In this document: positions 1-11,936 of the stretch, one piece after another
Layout of the letters: every line of letters begins with the position of its first letter
Position numbering within the stretch: position 1 is the first letter of the stretch
From: CAVZCK01 sp963773735
GTDB taxonomy: Bacteria; Pseudomonadota; Alphaproteobacteria; Rhizobiales; Rhodomicrobiaceae
DNA: 64,000 nt
Direction: 5' to 3'
Assembly (NCBI GenBank): GCA_963773735.1
Contig: CAVZCK010000030.1
Span: 49,574 to 113,573 of the forward strand
Notes under the pieces: model-generated
What the model was told of the DNA's origin: nothing
The model's database searches: none
Seen by the model: only the letters and a program-made list of their open reading frames with translations
Translations under genes and position numbers: made by a program

Positions 1-2482
<2,482 letters not shown>

Positions 2483-2486
<4 letters not shown>

Positions 2487-3154
2487 ACCTGATCCTGTTC
2501 CGGCACGTCTGCCTCTCGGGCGGCTGCCGGACGAGTTGCGATATAGTCCACATAGCGTCCTGCCGACTGAATGAATTTCCGGCCGGCGCCGCCATCGGCA
2601 TCGACGGCGGCATGATTGACGTTGTCTCTCCCGAGCGCTGCGCTCAACTCCGCCGAGGCAAAGCACATGATCGGGTCTGTTTCCCCGGTGTCCGGGTGCG
2701 GCACGCCCCGCGCCATATTGTCGAGCTTCCTGCACCCGTCCCGAGATGCGTCGGACGCATGAATGAGGATATGCGGCGCCGCGCCCCTCAAAGCCTTTTC
2801 GACCTTGGCAAACCCGGCGGCAACAGAGCCCGCTTTGTTCGCCAGCGCCAAATCCTGCAACGCAGCGCGCCGCAAAAGCTCGGCAACCGAAGCGGCCAAA
2901 GCGTCGTCAACCCTTACAGCTTGCCGAAATGCCCGGGCGAAGACTTTCTGGCGAACAGAGCTGGCAACGGCCTCGTAAGTGGCAGTAATCCAGACGCCGC
3001 GCCCGGGAAGCTTTCTCTTGATATCGGCAACAACCCGCCCCTCGGGGTCGATAACGAAACGCAAAAGATCATTTTCACGGCTGCGCGTGCGCGACAATGC
3101 GCATTGCCGGATCGGCCTTGCTTTCTCTTTATCCTCTTCGCACAAAAAGTTCAC
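2483..3154 (-). CDS. YlxR-family (DUF448) RNA-binding protein
   Basis: This is a YlxR/DUF448 protein of about 223 residues, the small RNA-binding family found between nusA and infB. The diagnostic core is near residues 16-55: an RQCALSR start, LLRFVIDPEGRVVADI, then KLPGRGVWI. The C-terminal half (about 90-180) resembles an L7Ae/YbxF-like fold, as in the longer alphaproteobacterial forms. The cysteine in RQC replaces the usual RTC/RMC. In Firmicutes, YlxR (RnpM) has been reported to modulate RNase P; that role is not established here. The gene lies 90 nt after nusA and its stop overlaps the infB start by 4 nt, so it is co-transcribed with both. Confidence 0.88.
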
Positions 3155-3244
3155 GAATTCTAGTCGCTCTTAGATCAGCGATGCGGGCGAACTGTTTCAT
3201 AGGACGACACAGAAAGCCGCATGAAAGCCTCCATCGCGCCGCGG

Positions 3245-4876
3245 TCAGCTCGGATTTGCCTCAATGTCCGCAGACTCCTCCTCCAGCGCTTCGGCGCCTT
3301 CATCCGTATCCGGCTCGGGCTCGGGCTCGATCCAACCGGCCTGAACGCGAGCATTCAGGATCAGCTGCTCGGCTTCCTCGCGCGAAATATCGAAATCTTC
3401 CAGGGTGCCCTTGTGCCGCGTCGTGGTGCCATCTGCTTTTTCAGCCCAGCCGATCAGATCGTCGGTGGCACAGTCGGCCAGATCCTCTACGGTCTTGATG
3501 CCGTTTTCGCCCAAAGTGACGAGCATAGCCCTGTTGAGGCCCGGAATTTCGGTGAGCGCATCCTCCACGCCCAACTCGCGACGCTTGTCGTCCAGTTCGG
3601 TTTCGCGGCGCTCCAGATATTCGACCGCGCGGTTCTGGATCTCGGCCGCGGTTTCCTCGTTGAAGCCCTCGATCGCCGCAATCTCCTGCGGCTCGACATA
3701 GGCGATTTCTTCGACGCTGGCGAAACCTTCCGATGCGAGAAGCTGCGCGATCACCTCATCGACATCAAGCGCTTCCATGAAGGTGGTCGAGCGCTCGGTG
3801 AATTCCTTCTGACGGCGCTCCAATTCCTCGGCCTCCGTCAGGATGTCGATGTCCCAGCCGGTGAGTTGAGAGGCAAGGCGCACATTCTGGCCGCGCCGCC
3901 CGATCGCAAGACTAAGCTGGTCATCAGGGACCACGACTTCAATACGCTCGGCGTCCTCATCGAGCACGACTTTCGTCACCTCGGCGGGCGCAAGGGCGTT
4001 GACGATGAAGGTGGCGGCATCGGGGGACCATTGAATGATATCGATCTTTTCGCCCTGCAGCTCGTTGACGACGGCCTGCACGCGCGAGCCACGCATACCG
4101 ACACAGGCGCCAACCGGGTCGATGGATGAGTCCTTCGACACCACCGCAATTTTCGCGCGGCTGCCGGGATCGCGGGCGACCGACTTGATCTCGACCACGC
4201 CGTCATAGATTTCGGGAACCTCCGCCGCAAACAGCTTCGCCATGAATTCGGGGCGCGTGCGTGACAGAAAGATCTGCGGACCGCGCTGTTCGCGGCGCAC
4301 GTCGTAAATATAGGCGCGGATGCGGTCCCCATAGCGGTATGTCTCGCGCGGCAGTGTCTCGTCGCGCCGGACCACAGCCTCGGCGCGGCCCAGATCGACG
4401 ATCACATTGCCGTATTCGACACGCTTGACCACGCCGTTGACGATGTCGCCGAGGCGATCCTTATATTCGTCGAACTGCCGCTCGCGTTCGGCCTCGCGGA
4501 CCTTCTGAACGATGACCTGCTTGGCATTCTGCGCCGCGACCCGGCCAAAATCGAGCGGCGGCAGCGGCTCGGCGATGAAGTCGCCGACATTGGCGTCCGG
4601 GTTGCGCTTGCGGGCGTCCTTCAGCGCAATCTCGACAGCGTCCTGAGCCACTGTTTCGACGACTTCGAGCAGGCGGGCGAGCCTGATCTCCCCGGTCTTC
4701 GGATCGATCTCGGCGCGGATTTCGTTCTCGCTGCCATAGCGCGACTTGGCCGCCTTCTGGATGGCGTCCTCCATGGCGTTAATGACCAGCATCCGGTCAA
4801 TGGATTTCTCCCGCGCCACCGAGTCCGCGATCTGCAACAATTCCAGCCTGTTCGCGCTAACACCTTGCTGCGCCAT
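3245..4876 (-). CDS. nusA: Transcription termination/antitermination factor NusA
   Basis: NusA binds RNA polymerase and nascent RNA and controls pausing, termination and antitermination. The N-terminal domain begins with SANRLELLQIADSVAREK. It is followed by an S1 domain (around IVNGVVKRVEYGNVIVDLG), two KH domains with the GACVGMRGSRVQ and AIGRRGQNVRLA loops, and C-terminal helix-hairpin-helix repeats and an acidic tail. The length of about 543 residues fits the alphaproteobacterial family. The ATG at 4876 gives the usual MAxxGVSANRLEL start. A GTG at 4885 would overlap the rimP stop and add three residues, so it remains possible. The frame is intact, unlike neighbouring infB. Confidence 0.97.
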   Translation of the reverse strand: MAQQGVSANRLELLQIADSVAREKSIDRMLVINAMEDAIQKAAKSRYGSENEIRAEIDPKTGEIRLARLLEVVETVAQDAVEIALKDARKRNPDANVGDFIAEPLPPLDFGRVAAQNAKQVIVQKVREAERERQFDEYKDRLGDIVNGVVKRVEYGNVIVDLGRAEAVVRRDETLPRETYRYGDRIRAYIYDVRREQRGPQIFLSRTRPEFMAKLFAAEVPEIYDGVVEIKSVARDPGSRAKIAVVSKDSSIDPVGACVGMRGSRVQAVVNELQGEKIDIIQWSPDAATFIVNALAPAEVTKVVLDEDAERIEVVVPDDQLSLAIGRRGQNVRLASQLTGWDIDILTEAEELERRQKEFTERSTTFMEALDVDEVIAQLLASEGFASVEEIAYVEPQEIAAIEGFNEETAAEIQNRAVEYLERRETELDDKRRELGVEDALTEIPGLNRAMLVTLGENGIKTVEDLADCATDDLIGWAEKADGTTTRHKGTLEDFDISREEAEQLILNARVQAGWIEPEPEPDTDEGAEALEEESADIEANPS

Positions 4877-4881
4877 CAAGT

Positions 4882-5481
4882 TCACTCCGAATTTTCGTCG
4901 TCAAGGCCAGCCCCCGAACCGGTCATGGCGGCCGCATTCTGCCGCTTCGCCAGGTTCAAGAGGCCGTCCGTAAGCACGAGCTTTGCCTCATCAATCAACG
5001 CCACCGGCAATCCGATCACCTGTGGCTCGTCGTAATTCTCCAACGCAACGCGCAATCTGACCTCGCCATCCTCGTAACCGTCGAGGATGCCGCGAAAGCG
5101 GCGGCGGCCATCGATCATCTCCCTCAGCTCGATCTTGGCCTCGAGTCCCGCCCAGTCCTCGAAGTCGGAAGGCCGCACCAGCGGCCGCGCGATTCCGGGC
5201 GAGGACACTTCGAGCGTATAGCCGCTCGCGATCGGGTCGTGCGCGTCGAGCAGTGGCGACAGACGCCGGCTGATCAGCGCACAATCCTCGATCGTGATCG
5301 CGCCGTGCGGCCGGTCGGCCATGATCTGCACGGTCACGCCGTTCTGGCTCGAAACCTTCACGCGCACCAAGCGCAAGCCAAGTGCCTCGATCGCCGGCTC
5401 GGCGAGCTCGGCAATCTGCGCCGCCAAACCGCTTTCGCGGGCGAAGCGTTGCTGCAAACGGCCTTCGGCAGATGCGGGCAT
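4882..5481 (-). CDS. rimP: Ribosome maturation factor RimP
   Basis: RimP helps 30S subunit maturation. The N-terminal domain contains GLRLVRVKV and TIEDCALISRRLSPLLD, followed by the strongly conserved YTLEVSSPGIARPL block and an SH3-like C-terminal domain. The chosen ATG at 5481 gives a protein of about 199 residues beginning MPASAEGRLQQRF. A further in-frame ATG at 5556 would add 25 non-conserved residues and is less likely. It is the first gene of the rimP-nusA-ylxR-infB operon, and its stop lies at the nusA start, which is the classic arrangement. Confidence 0.95.
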   Translation of the reverse strand: MPASAEGRLQQRFARESGLAAQIAELAEPAIEALGLRLVRVKVSSQNGVTVQIMADRPHGAITIEDCALISRRLSPLLDAHDPIASGYTLEVSSPGIARPLVRPSDFEDWAGLEAKIELREMIDGRRRFRGILDGYEDGEVRLRVALENYDEPQVIGLPVALIDEAKLVLTDGLLNLAKRQNAAAMTGSGAGLDDENSE

Positions 5482-5756
5482 TGATCCGCTTAGCCCCTGC
5501 GCTGAAAAGTTGGGGACGAGCCTAAACAAAAAGAGCGGGACCCTCGCGGGGCCCACTCTCCACAGTCGAGATGATCATGAGCGATGATAATGTAGGCAAC
5601 TTTCCATGATCGTGCAAGGCTGCATTGCAAAAAATGCATCAATTTTCACTGCCATCGGGAACCGCACATCGACGTCGCCGAACGCTTCCGCGATCTTTAC
5701 TAAAGTTCAGCAAAAATTGAGAGGGTTTGTCTTGCTTTACGACCAGCAATGGCCGC

Positions 5757-6455
5757 TCAAATCCGCTCGTAAATGAAGAATCGGCACTCGCGCCCGGCCG
5801 CCATCGCCTTCTCGGCGTAGCGGGTCAGCGGCCAGTCCGGCGGCCTTTCGGAGAGCAAACCAGGCGCGGCGCGAAAATCGATCCGGTTGCTCACCGCACT
5901 GGCGACCATGGCGGCGTAATCCGCGATATCCGTGGCGAAACGCAGTTCCGCTCCAGACCGCATGACCCGCGACAAAGCTGTCAGGCCATCCGCGGTCAGA
6001 AAACGGCGCTTCCGGTGCCGCCGCTTCGGCCAGGGATCGGGGAAGAGGATGAAGACGCGGCCGAGGCTGGCATCAGGAAGCCATTCCAGCACATGGCGCA
6101 CATCATCGTCATAAAGCCGGAATGTCCGCAATCCGGCCTCATCGATGCCGCGGATCGACCTTCGCTACCCGGTCTGGAACGGCTCGCAGCCGATGAAGCC
6201 GACATGCGGGTGCGCCGCCGCCTGCCAGAGCAGGTGCTCGCCGCCGCCGAAGCCGATTTCCAGCCAGACGTCGGCGACCGGCGCCTCGAACAGATCGGCC
6301 AGAGCCGGCGGCGAAGCTACCGAAACATCCAGCCGCAGCGCCGGCAGCCTCGGTCGCGATCAGCTCGGCAAGCCCTTCGTTCAACCCCCGACCGACGCGG
6401 CGGCCAAAAGTTGCCGATTCGCAAGGAGTCTGCCAAAGTCCGTGGCCAAAGCCAC
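5757..6455 (-). CDS. trmB: tRNA (guanine-N7-)-methyltransferase TrmB, interrupted
   Basis: TrmB makes m7G46 in tRNA using S-adenosylmethionine. Conserved pieces lie in different frames. GRRVGRGLNEGLAELI sits near 6340-6400. The SAM-binding segment WLEIGFGGGEHLLWQAA and the GCEPF strand lie near 6180-6270. IDEAGLRTFRLYDDD, the catalytic-region motif LFPDPWPKRRHRKRR and a C-terminal FATDIADYA segment are at 5757-6150. The frame breaks near 6385 (a TTTT run) and 6335. Around 6145-6170 an in-frame TAG follows FQTG and can be bypassed only by two compensating shifts. The exact start is uncertain; a GTG at 6455 is one option. The gene lies directly after metK, the enzyme that makes its cofactor. 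The breaks are probably sequence errors. Confidence 0.85.
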
Positions 6456-6470
6456 CCAGTTGTCTCCCGC

Positions 6471-7642
6471 TTAGCTGAGCGCCGCCTTGATCGGCTCGAC
6501 GAGGTCGAGCCTCTCCCAGGAGAAGCCGCCGTCATTGTCGGGCGTGCGGCCGAAATGGCCATATGCCGCCGTGCGCTGATAGATCGGACGGCTGAGCGCC
6601 AGGTGCTCGCGGATGCCCCGCGGGCTGAGAGTCATCACCTCTGCGAGCGCCTTCTCAAGCTTCTCCTCGTCGACGCGGCCCGTGCCGTAGAAATCCACAT
6701 AGATCGAAAGCGGCTTGGAGACGCCGATAGCATAGGCGAGCTGGATCGAGCATTTCTCGGCAAGGCCCGCCGCCACCACGTTCTTGGCCAGATAGCGCGC
6801 CGCATAGGCCGCCGAGCGATCGACCTTGGTCGGGTCCTTGCCCGAAAACGCGCCGCCGCCATGGGGAGCCGCGCCGCCATAGGTGTCGACGATGATCTTG
6901 CGGCCTGTAAGGCCCGCATCGCCGTCCGGGCCGCCGACCACGAAACGGCCGGTCGGGTTGACGTAGAACTCCTCCTCCGGCGGCATCCAGCCCTCCGGGA
7001 TCACGCTTTCGACGAAGCCGCGGACAATCTCGCGCACGCGCTTCTGGCTGACATCCTCGCCATGCTGGGTCGAGACGACGATAGAGGCCGCCTTGATCGG
7101 CCGGCCATGCTCATAAAGCAGCGTCACCTGGCTTTTCGCGTCCGGACCGAGTTCGGGTACCGTGCCGGCATGGCGCGCCTTCGCCATTTCGTGAAGGATG
7201 CGATGTGCGTAATAGATCGGCGCCGGCATGTAATCGTCGGTTTCGGTGCAGCCATAGCCGAACATGATGCCCTGATCGCCGGCGCCTTCGTCCTTGTCTC
7301 CGAGGCGTCGACGCCCTGGGCGATATCGCCGGACTGTTCATGGACGTAGCACTCGATCTCGAGCTTGCGCCAATCGAAGCCGGCCTGTTCATAGCCGATA
7401 CGCCTCACACAGTCGCGTGCGGCCTGTTCCATCGCTTCATGGGTAACGCTTTCCGGTCCGCGGACCTCGCCAGCCAAAATCACACGGTTGGTGGTCGCGA
7501 GCGTTTCGAGCGCGACGCGGGAATGGGGGTCCGCCGCGAGATATAGATCGACAATGGAGTCTGAAATCTGGTCACAAACCTTATCGGGATGACCTTCGGA
7601 AACGGATTCGCTCGTGAATAGATAGTGTGTGCGAGCCACCAA
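6471..7642 (-). CDS. metK: S-adenosylmethionine synthetase, one frameshift
   Basis: MetK makes S-adenosylmethionine from methionine and ATP. The N-terminal part (7642 to about 7300) has FTSESVSEGHPDKVCDQISD, including the conserved GHPDK signature. The second part begins at DQGIMFGYGCTET and carries GGGAFSGKDPTKVDRSAAY, the signature glycine-rich loop and active-site Lys/Asp region, and ends in a normal C terminus (DNDGGFSWERLD). The two parts are in different frames with a single break near 7300, between GVDASE and DEGAGDQG. Joined, they give a protein of about 390 residues. The gene is essential, so the break is probably a sequence error. Confidence 0.93.
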
Positions 7643-7839
7643 TTACCCCCTTCAGCTTGCCGTGACGATTTGCGCACGAAGATATGGCCTCCGTCGGAAA
7701 GACGCAAGCCTCGCCGGGAAAGCTCAAGGAGATCGCAGCCGTCTGACCGCAGCGGGGGCACGAACGTGGCACCATGTCGTCATCAACGTGTTAACGCGCA
7801 AGATGATGACGGCGGTGGCCCCGCGAAAACCAACAGGTC
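7643..7839. other. Leader and intergenic region upstream of metK
   Basis: This stretch of about 200 bases lies between metK and the regulator gene, which is also on the minus strand. It must hold the metK promoter and leader and the end of the regulator transcript. The minus strand is rich in short GC palindromes, such as GTGCCACG/CGTGCC. I compared it by eye with what I know of the SAM-II and SAM/SAH riboswitch cores and did not find a convincing match. Short open frames here show no coding signature. Confidence 0.4.
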
Positions 7840-9426
7840 TCACTCGCTGAGACCGGCTTTGCGGAGCCCTGCCATGAGATGTCCGAAATCCTCTGGTGCC
7901 GCATTCCATTTCTGCAGCTCGGCACGGGCAGAGAAATCGGGCTTGAGTCTGAAAATCTGCTCAAGCGAACTGCCTGCGTCGTCTCGCTGCAACTGGCCGA
8001 GTGCAGCGGCGTTCAGAAGATGCGCCCAATAAAAATGCGGCATGCTGATCCGCTGGACATCGGCAAGCACCTCTTGATATTCGCGTCGATGATAATGGTA
8101 GCGGGCGGAGCTGAAGTAGTACCAGCCCGGATGCAGCGGATTAAGCTGCCGTGCTTTTCTGGACAATTCGACGCCGCGCTCGAACTCTCCCATGAAGGCA
8201 AGGTAGTGACCGATATCGGCGAGCGTCTCCGGGTCGTTGGGGTTCAAGGCCAGGGCGCGTTGCGTCTCGGCCTCGAACTGATCGTTCTCCCGCCGAAAGA
8301 AATGGACGATGCCGAGCCAGCACCGGGCGTAGGCGTTTTGCGGATCGAGCCGGGTCGCGATCTGGGCCATATTCAACGCGCGGCCGATCGGGTCAGGACG
8401 CGGATTGAGTTCGATGCGGTGCTCCGCCAGATAGACATTGGCGAGCAGCGCATGCGCGTCCGCATAAGTTGGATCGAGGGCGACGGCCTGCTCGAGCAGA
8501 TCTCTCGCCTCGGCATGCACGTCCTCGCTGAGTATCTCTGTAAATCGACGTGCACGCAGTACACGGTCATAGGCATCCAGCTCGATCGGCTTTTTCCTCA
8601 TAGCCCGCTGCGTTGCAGCGTTTTGAACTTTGACGCCGAGCGTTGCGGCGATCATGCACGTCACTTGGTCCTGGACAGCAAAAATATCTTCCATCTCGCG
8701 GTCGTAATGATCGGCCCATAGATGTACGCCCGTGGCCGCATCGATAAGCTGGGCGGTAATGCGGACCCGCCCGGCGGCGCGGCGAACGCTGCCTTCCACA
8801 ACATAGCCGGCATGGAGTTTCGTGCGAAGCTCTGCGAGGTCGATTGCGCGTCCCTTGAACTGAAAGGTGGATGTGCGGCCGATGACCATGAGATCGCGAA
8901 ACCGCGACAGGTTGGTAATGATGTCCTCGGTCAGCCCATCGGCAAAATACTCGTCGAATCCGGAGCTGAGATTGTCGAATGGCAAGACCGCGACGGTCGG
9001 TTTTTCCGGCGCCGATGGCGGGCGATCCGTTCCGAACCCGAGATCACCAGGCGATCTGGATCCCTCGCCTAGCTCTTCCGAAGACTCGGATCGGAGCGGC
9101 TGATCGCGCCTTTCTGGTACCTCCGCCCTCGTGACCTGGCCGACAAATTGAAAACCGCGTCCCCGAACGGTGCGGATATAGTGTTCGCCGTCATCGGCGA
9201 GCGCCTTCCGCGCCGACTTGATGCAGCTGGCAACGGTAGCGTCCGATACGATCCGCCCCTTCCAGACGTGATCGATGGCTTCGTCGCGTCCGATCACGCG
9301 TCCCGGGTTTCGGCAAAGATAGCAGAGCAGGTCGAAGACCAGCGGTTCGATATGACGGACCACCCCGCCATCGCGGAGTTCGAATGTCTCCGTATCGATT
9401 TCAAAATCATCGAAGCGATAGCGCAT
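7840..9426 (-). CDS. Winged-helix transcriptional regulator with TolB-like and TPR regions
   Basis: The 528-residue protein has an N-terminal OmpR/PhoB-type winged helix (about 1-95: an ELRDGG wing, VFDLLCYLCRNPGRVI, and TVRGRGFQFVG at its end). A linker follows, then a domain opening with KPTVAVLPFDNLS and FADGLTEDIITNLSR (about 140-270), the TolB-like fold seen in CadC/HilA-type and adenylate-cyclase-associated regulators. The C-terminal half (about 290-520) contains TPR-like repeats such as ALDPTYADAHALLANVYLAEH and ALNPNDPETLADIG. No receiver domain or transmembrane segment is evident, so it should be a cytosolic DNA-binding protein. It is divergent from the methyltransferase at 9652, which is a plausible target. 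Confidence 0.85.
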   Translation of the reverse strand: MRYRFDDFEIDTETFELRDGGVVRHIEPLVFDLLCYLCRNPGRVIGRDEAIDHVWKGRIVSDATVASCIKSARKALADDGEHYIRTVRGRGFQFVGQVTRAEVPERRDQPLRSESSEELGEGSRSPGDLGFGTDRPPSAPEKPTVAVLPFDNLSSGFDEYFADGLTEDIITNLSRFRDLMVIGRTSTFQFKGRAIDLAELRTKLHAGYVVEGSVRRAAGRVRITAQLIDAATGVHLWADHYDREMEDIFAVQDQVTCMIAATLGVKVQNAATQRAMRKKPIELDAYDRVLRARRFTEILSEDVHAEARDLLEQAVALDPTYADAHALLANVYLAEHRIELNPRPDPIGRALNMAQIATRLDPQNAYARCWLGIVHFFRRENDQFEAETQRALALNPNDPETLADIGHYLAFMGEFERGVELSRKARQLNPLHPGWYYFSSARYHYHRREYQEVLADVQRISMPHFYWAHLLNAAALGQLQRDDAGSSLEQIFRLKPDFSARAELQKWNAAPEDFGHLMAGLRKAGLSE

Positions 9427-9651
9427 CCCGGCCTCGCATGCCTGCCTCCGAGCAGCTTAGACCAATCGCCAAACTCCAGCTAGCGGCCGTAATTTTGTAA
9501 TCTCCTCACAATCCCCGGCAATCCACCCGCCAATTTCCAAGATCCCTTCAAGCAAGACGTGCCTGGATCAGGCAAGAGAGGAAGGTTCGACCGTTCGAAG
9601 ACTACCAGGGCCGTCAGAACCAACTCAAAACCTCAAAAAAGGCGACTGGAA
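9427..9651. promoter_or_regulatory. Divergent promoter region between regulator and methyltransferase
   Basis: The 225 bases separate the start of the winged-helix regulator on the minus strand from the start of the methyltransferase on the plus strand. The region must contain both promoters. I see no clear long palindrome. The methyltransferase start is preceded by AAAAAAGGCGACTGGA, a usable ribosome-binding region. Confidence 0.4.
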
Positions 9652-10482
9652 ATGAATATTGTGACCGATATCGGCACCAAGCCCGACTACGAAGCCATCA
9701 AATCCAAACAGAACGCCGCCTGGGCATCCGGCAACTATTCAAAAATCGGAGTCACGCTTCAGATCGTCGGCGAACAGCTTGCCGAGGCTATGGACCTGGC
9801 GCCGGATAGGGCGGTGCTCGACGTGGCGGCCGGCAATGGCAATGCGACGCTCGCTTTTGCCCGCCGCTGGTCGAATGTGACCTCGACGGATTATGTCGAC
9901 GCGCTGCTGGCCAACGGCCGGGAAAGAGCCGAAGCGGAAGCTTTGGACATCAAATTCCAGATTGCGGACGCGGAAAAGCTGCCGTTCCGGGATGAAGCGT
10001 TCGACGCTGTGGTCTCCACATTCGGTGTGATGTTCACACCGAACCAGCATCAAGCCGCGCGCGAGCTGATGCGCGTCTGCCGTTCAGGCGGCAAGATCGG
10101 TCTGGCAAACTGGACGCCCGGCGGTTTCATCGGCCAGCTTTTCAAGGCGCTCGGACGGCATGTCGCGCCCCCGCCCGGCGTTCCCTCTCCGGCGCTGTGG
10201 GGGACGCAAAGCTGGATCGAGGATGCGATGGGCAGAGGTGCCGCATCGATCGCGTTCTCGCTGCGAAACTTTATCTTCCGCTATCGTTCACCGGATCATT
10301 TCGTGGAATTCTTCGGCATCTTCTACGGTCCGGTGCACAAGGCGTTCCTCGCTCTCGATCCGGAGCAGCAGGCCGCCCTGGACGCGGATCTCCACGCCAC
10401 CATCGCACAGTTCAACACCGCGACCGATGGCTCGATGCGGGTGCCTGCGGAATACGCGGAAATCATCGTCATCAAAGCTTAA
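9652..10482 (+). CDS. Class I SAM-dependent methyltransferase
   Basis: This protein of about 276 residues has a Methyltransf_11/UbiE-like Rossmann fold. Motif I is VLDVAAGNGNATLAFARR, and the acidic residue at the end of strand 2 lies near TSTDYVDALLANG. Motif II is the FRDEAFDAVVSTFGVMF segment with preceding DAEKLPF. A GKIGLANWTPGGFIGQ strand 5 region is typical of small-molecule or quinone methyltransferases. The substrate is unknown. The start at 9652 removes 31 non-conserved residues of the longer frame and follows a purine-rich site. It is followed 51 nt later by a DUF6632-like membrane protein, probably in the same transcript. Confidence 0.87.
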   Translation: MNIVTDIGTKPDYEAIKSKQNAAWASGNYSKIGVTLQIVGEQLAEAMDLAPDRAVLDVAAGNGNATLAFARRWSNVTSTDYVDALLANGRERAEAEALDIKFQIADAEKLPFRDEAFDAVVSTFGVMFTPNQHQAARELMRVCRSGGKIGLANWTPGGFIGQLFKALGRHVAPPPGVPSPALWGTQSWIEDAMGRGAASIAFSLRNFIFRYRSPDHFVEFFGIFYGPVHKAFLALDPEQQAALDADLHATIAQFNTATDGSMRVPAEYAEIIVIKA

Positions 10483-10533
10483 CCAGAAGCGCCCCGGTCC
10501 ATCCGTCTCCGGGGCAACTATCAGGAGGTTCCC

Positions 10534-10926
10534 ATGAACACCGTCACTCGCGAAAAACTTTTGAAGATAGCGCTCGTCGCTATCGGCCTGATCTTTTTCC
10601 TCATCTATCCGCTCGGTCTCATCTGGCCGTCCGGCTGGATCTGGCACGGCGGAGCCGGCACGTATTATCTGGAGATGATTTGCGGGATCTACGCGGTTTT
10701 AGGCGCCTATCTGATCGCCGCGGCGCGGAACCCCTCCGAAAATCGGAGCCTGATCTCCTTCACCATTTGGTCGAGCGTCGTGCATGCCGGAATTATGGCA
10801 GCGCAGGCGATCAGCGACGGACATGAGCTGGGTCACCTTGCCGGAGACGTGCCGGCGCTGCTGTTCGTCGCGATTGTGCTCTGGGTCTTGTCACCGGAGC
10901 AAAAAGCCCAGCACGTCGCCGCATAG
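10534..10926 (+). CDS. Small DUF6632-like four-helix membrane protein
   Basis: The 130-residue protein has four hydrophobic segments, near 9-30 (IALVAIGLIFFLIYPLGLIW), 43-62, 73-92 and 105-122. It resembles DUF6632 integral membrane proteins of unknown function. A strong AGGAGG site lies 5 nt before the ATG. It follows the methyltransferase in the same direction and is closed by a strong hairpin at 10946-10978, so the two genes form a short operon. No catalytic residues can be pointed to. Confidence 0.75.
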   Translation: MNTVTREKLLKIALVAIGLIFFLIYPLGLIWPSGWIWHGGAGTYYLEMICGIYAVLGAYLIAAARNPSENRSLISFTIWSSVVHAGIMAAQAISDGHELGHLAGDVPALLFVAIVLWVLSPEQKAQHVAA

Positions 10927-10945
10927 AGATTGTCCAGTGACGAGT

Positions 10946-10978
10946 GCGAAAGCCGCGACACAGCATCGCGGCTTTCGC
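10946..10978 (+). terminator. Hairpin terminator after the methyltransferase operon
   Basis: A perfect 12-bp inverted repeat, GCGAAAGCCGCG and CGCGGCTTTCGC, encloses a 9-nt loop 20 nt after the stop of the DUF6632-like gene. Only two T residues follow it, so it may act as a weak intrinsic terminator or as a transcript-end stabiliser. Confidence 0.75.
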
Positions 10979-11351
10979 TTGATCCAACACCCTGTTGTAA
11001 CCGACGATCGGCCGGGTGGATCGCAAGTCTTTCGCCGCTCAACGTCGAGTGACGGCTGTTCTGTCCCAATACACGGCAGTGCCGGTCATTGGCCCGATCC
11101 AAGTCGCCTCTTACATCATGCCGCGGGACACGACCTTCACGTTTCAAACAGGTCGCGGCGGCGGATATTCGCTTGGCGAGCGCCGGCATGCGGGCCGAGA
11201 ACACATCGCCCGCTCGGATCCCATCGATCTCCCGGACGGCGGCGATCGCCATTGCTGAGGCGCTGTCTGCGACATGCCATGCCGCAAGCGCATTCGCACA
11301 ATCGAAATTGGCCGGAAATCCATGGCGCCGCGCTACCCGCGCACAGATCTC
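10979..11351. other. Region with no recognised gene between hairpin and Trm112-like gene
   Basis: No protein family was recognised. On the minus strand an open frame begins directly after the Trm112 gene stop and runs past 10900, through an AAWHVADSASAMAIAAV segment, but it crosses the terminator hairpin and the DUF6632 gene. It could be the remnant of a short gene. The plus-strand frame at 11016-11258 has no recognisable feature. Confidence 0.35.
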
Positions 11352-11549
11352 TTAATCCTCGAGCTTGCGCGCCTCGTCAGGCAGCATGATCGGCACACCG
11401 TCCCGGATCGGAAAGGCAAGCTTTGCGGCTTCGCTGATCAGCTCCTGATGTTCGCGATCGTAGCGCAACTGCGTTTTCGTGACGGGGCAAACCAGCACTT
11501 CCAGGAGCCGGGGATCGACGGATTTGCTCATGTCCTTTTCTGTCGCCAT
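11352..11549 (-). CDS. Trm112/YcaR-family small protein
   Basis: The 65-residue protein matches the UPF0434/YcaR branch of the Trm112 family. LLEVLVCPVTKTQLRYD lies near the N terminus and AFPIRDGVPIMLPDEARKL at the C terminus, the usual signature. Eukaryotic Trm112 activates several methyltransferases; the bacterial short form is a predicted small cofactor-like protein of uncertain role. A second ATG six codons in (11531) has an AAAGGA site and is an alternative start. Confidence 0.88.
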   Translation of the reverse strand: MATEKDMSKSVDPRLLEVLVCPVTKTQLRYDREHQELISEAAKLAFPIRDGVPIMLPDEARKLED

Positions 11550-11936
11550 TTTTCAGCCCTGTTGTCATAAATTTGCAATGCAGCATATCATAATGGTAAC
11601 GATGGCGGATCGAACAACGATCACGAATGCGAGCCGCTTCGGCGATTTCCCAAAACTCTAACATTCGGTGCCTGATTGCGTTAGACTTTCAAACATTGGA
11701 GCACGGGACGAGGCGTGATCATCTTGTGCGCACAAAAGCCAATCCAAGACCCAGCATGGCCGGGGAAGAACGGGCGACCGGCCCGTGAGAGAAACGCCAA
11801 ACTAAACTGAATTTTGCCGACGCGAATCGAAGGCCGGATTAGGTCCGGCCCGGTCGCGTATACGAAAGGCGTCGGAGGTTGACGCCATAATGAGCGCGCC
11901 CGGTGCGATCGCCGCGCTGGCAAACAGGAGATAGAA
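11550..11936. other. Intergenic region upstream of olsB
   Basis: The 387 bases separate the divergently read Trm112-like gene and olsB. I see no credible coding frame. Promoters for both genes must lie here. The olsB start is preceded by CAGGAGATAGAA, a good ribosome-binding site. No long inverted repeat stands out. Confidence 0.5.

Noticed and set aside
7643..7839. A SAM riboswitch upstream of metK
   Set aside because: By eye, the SAM-II or SAM/SAH aptamer cores are not present. A covariance-model search would decide.
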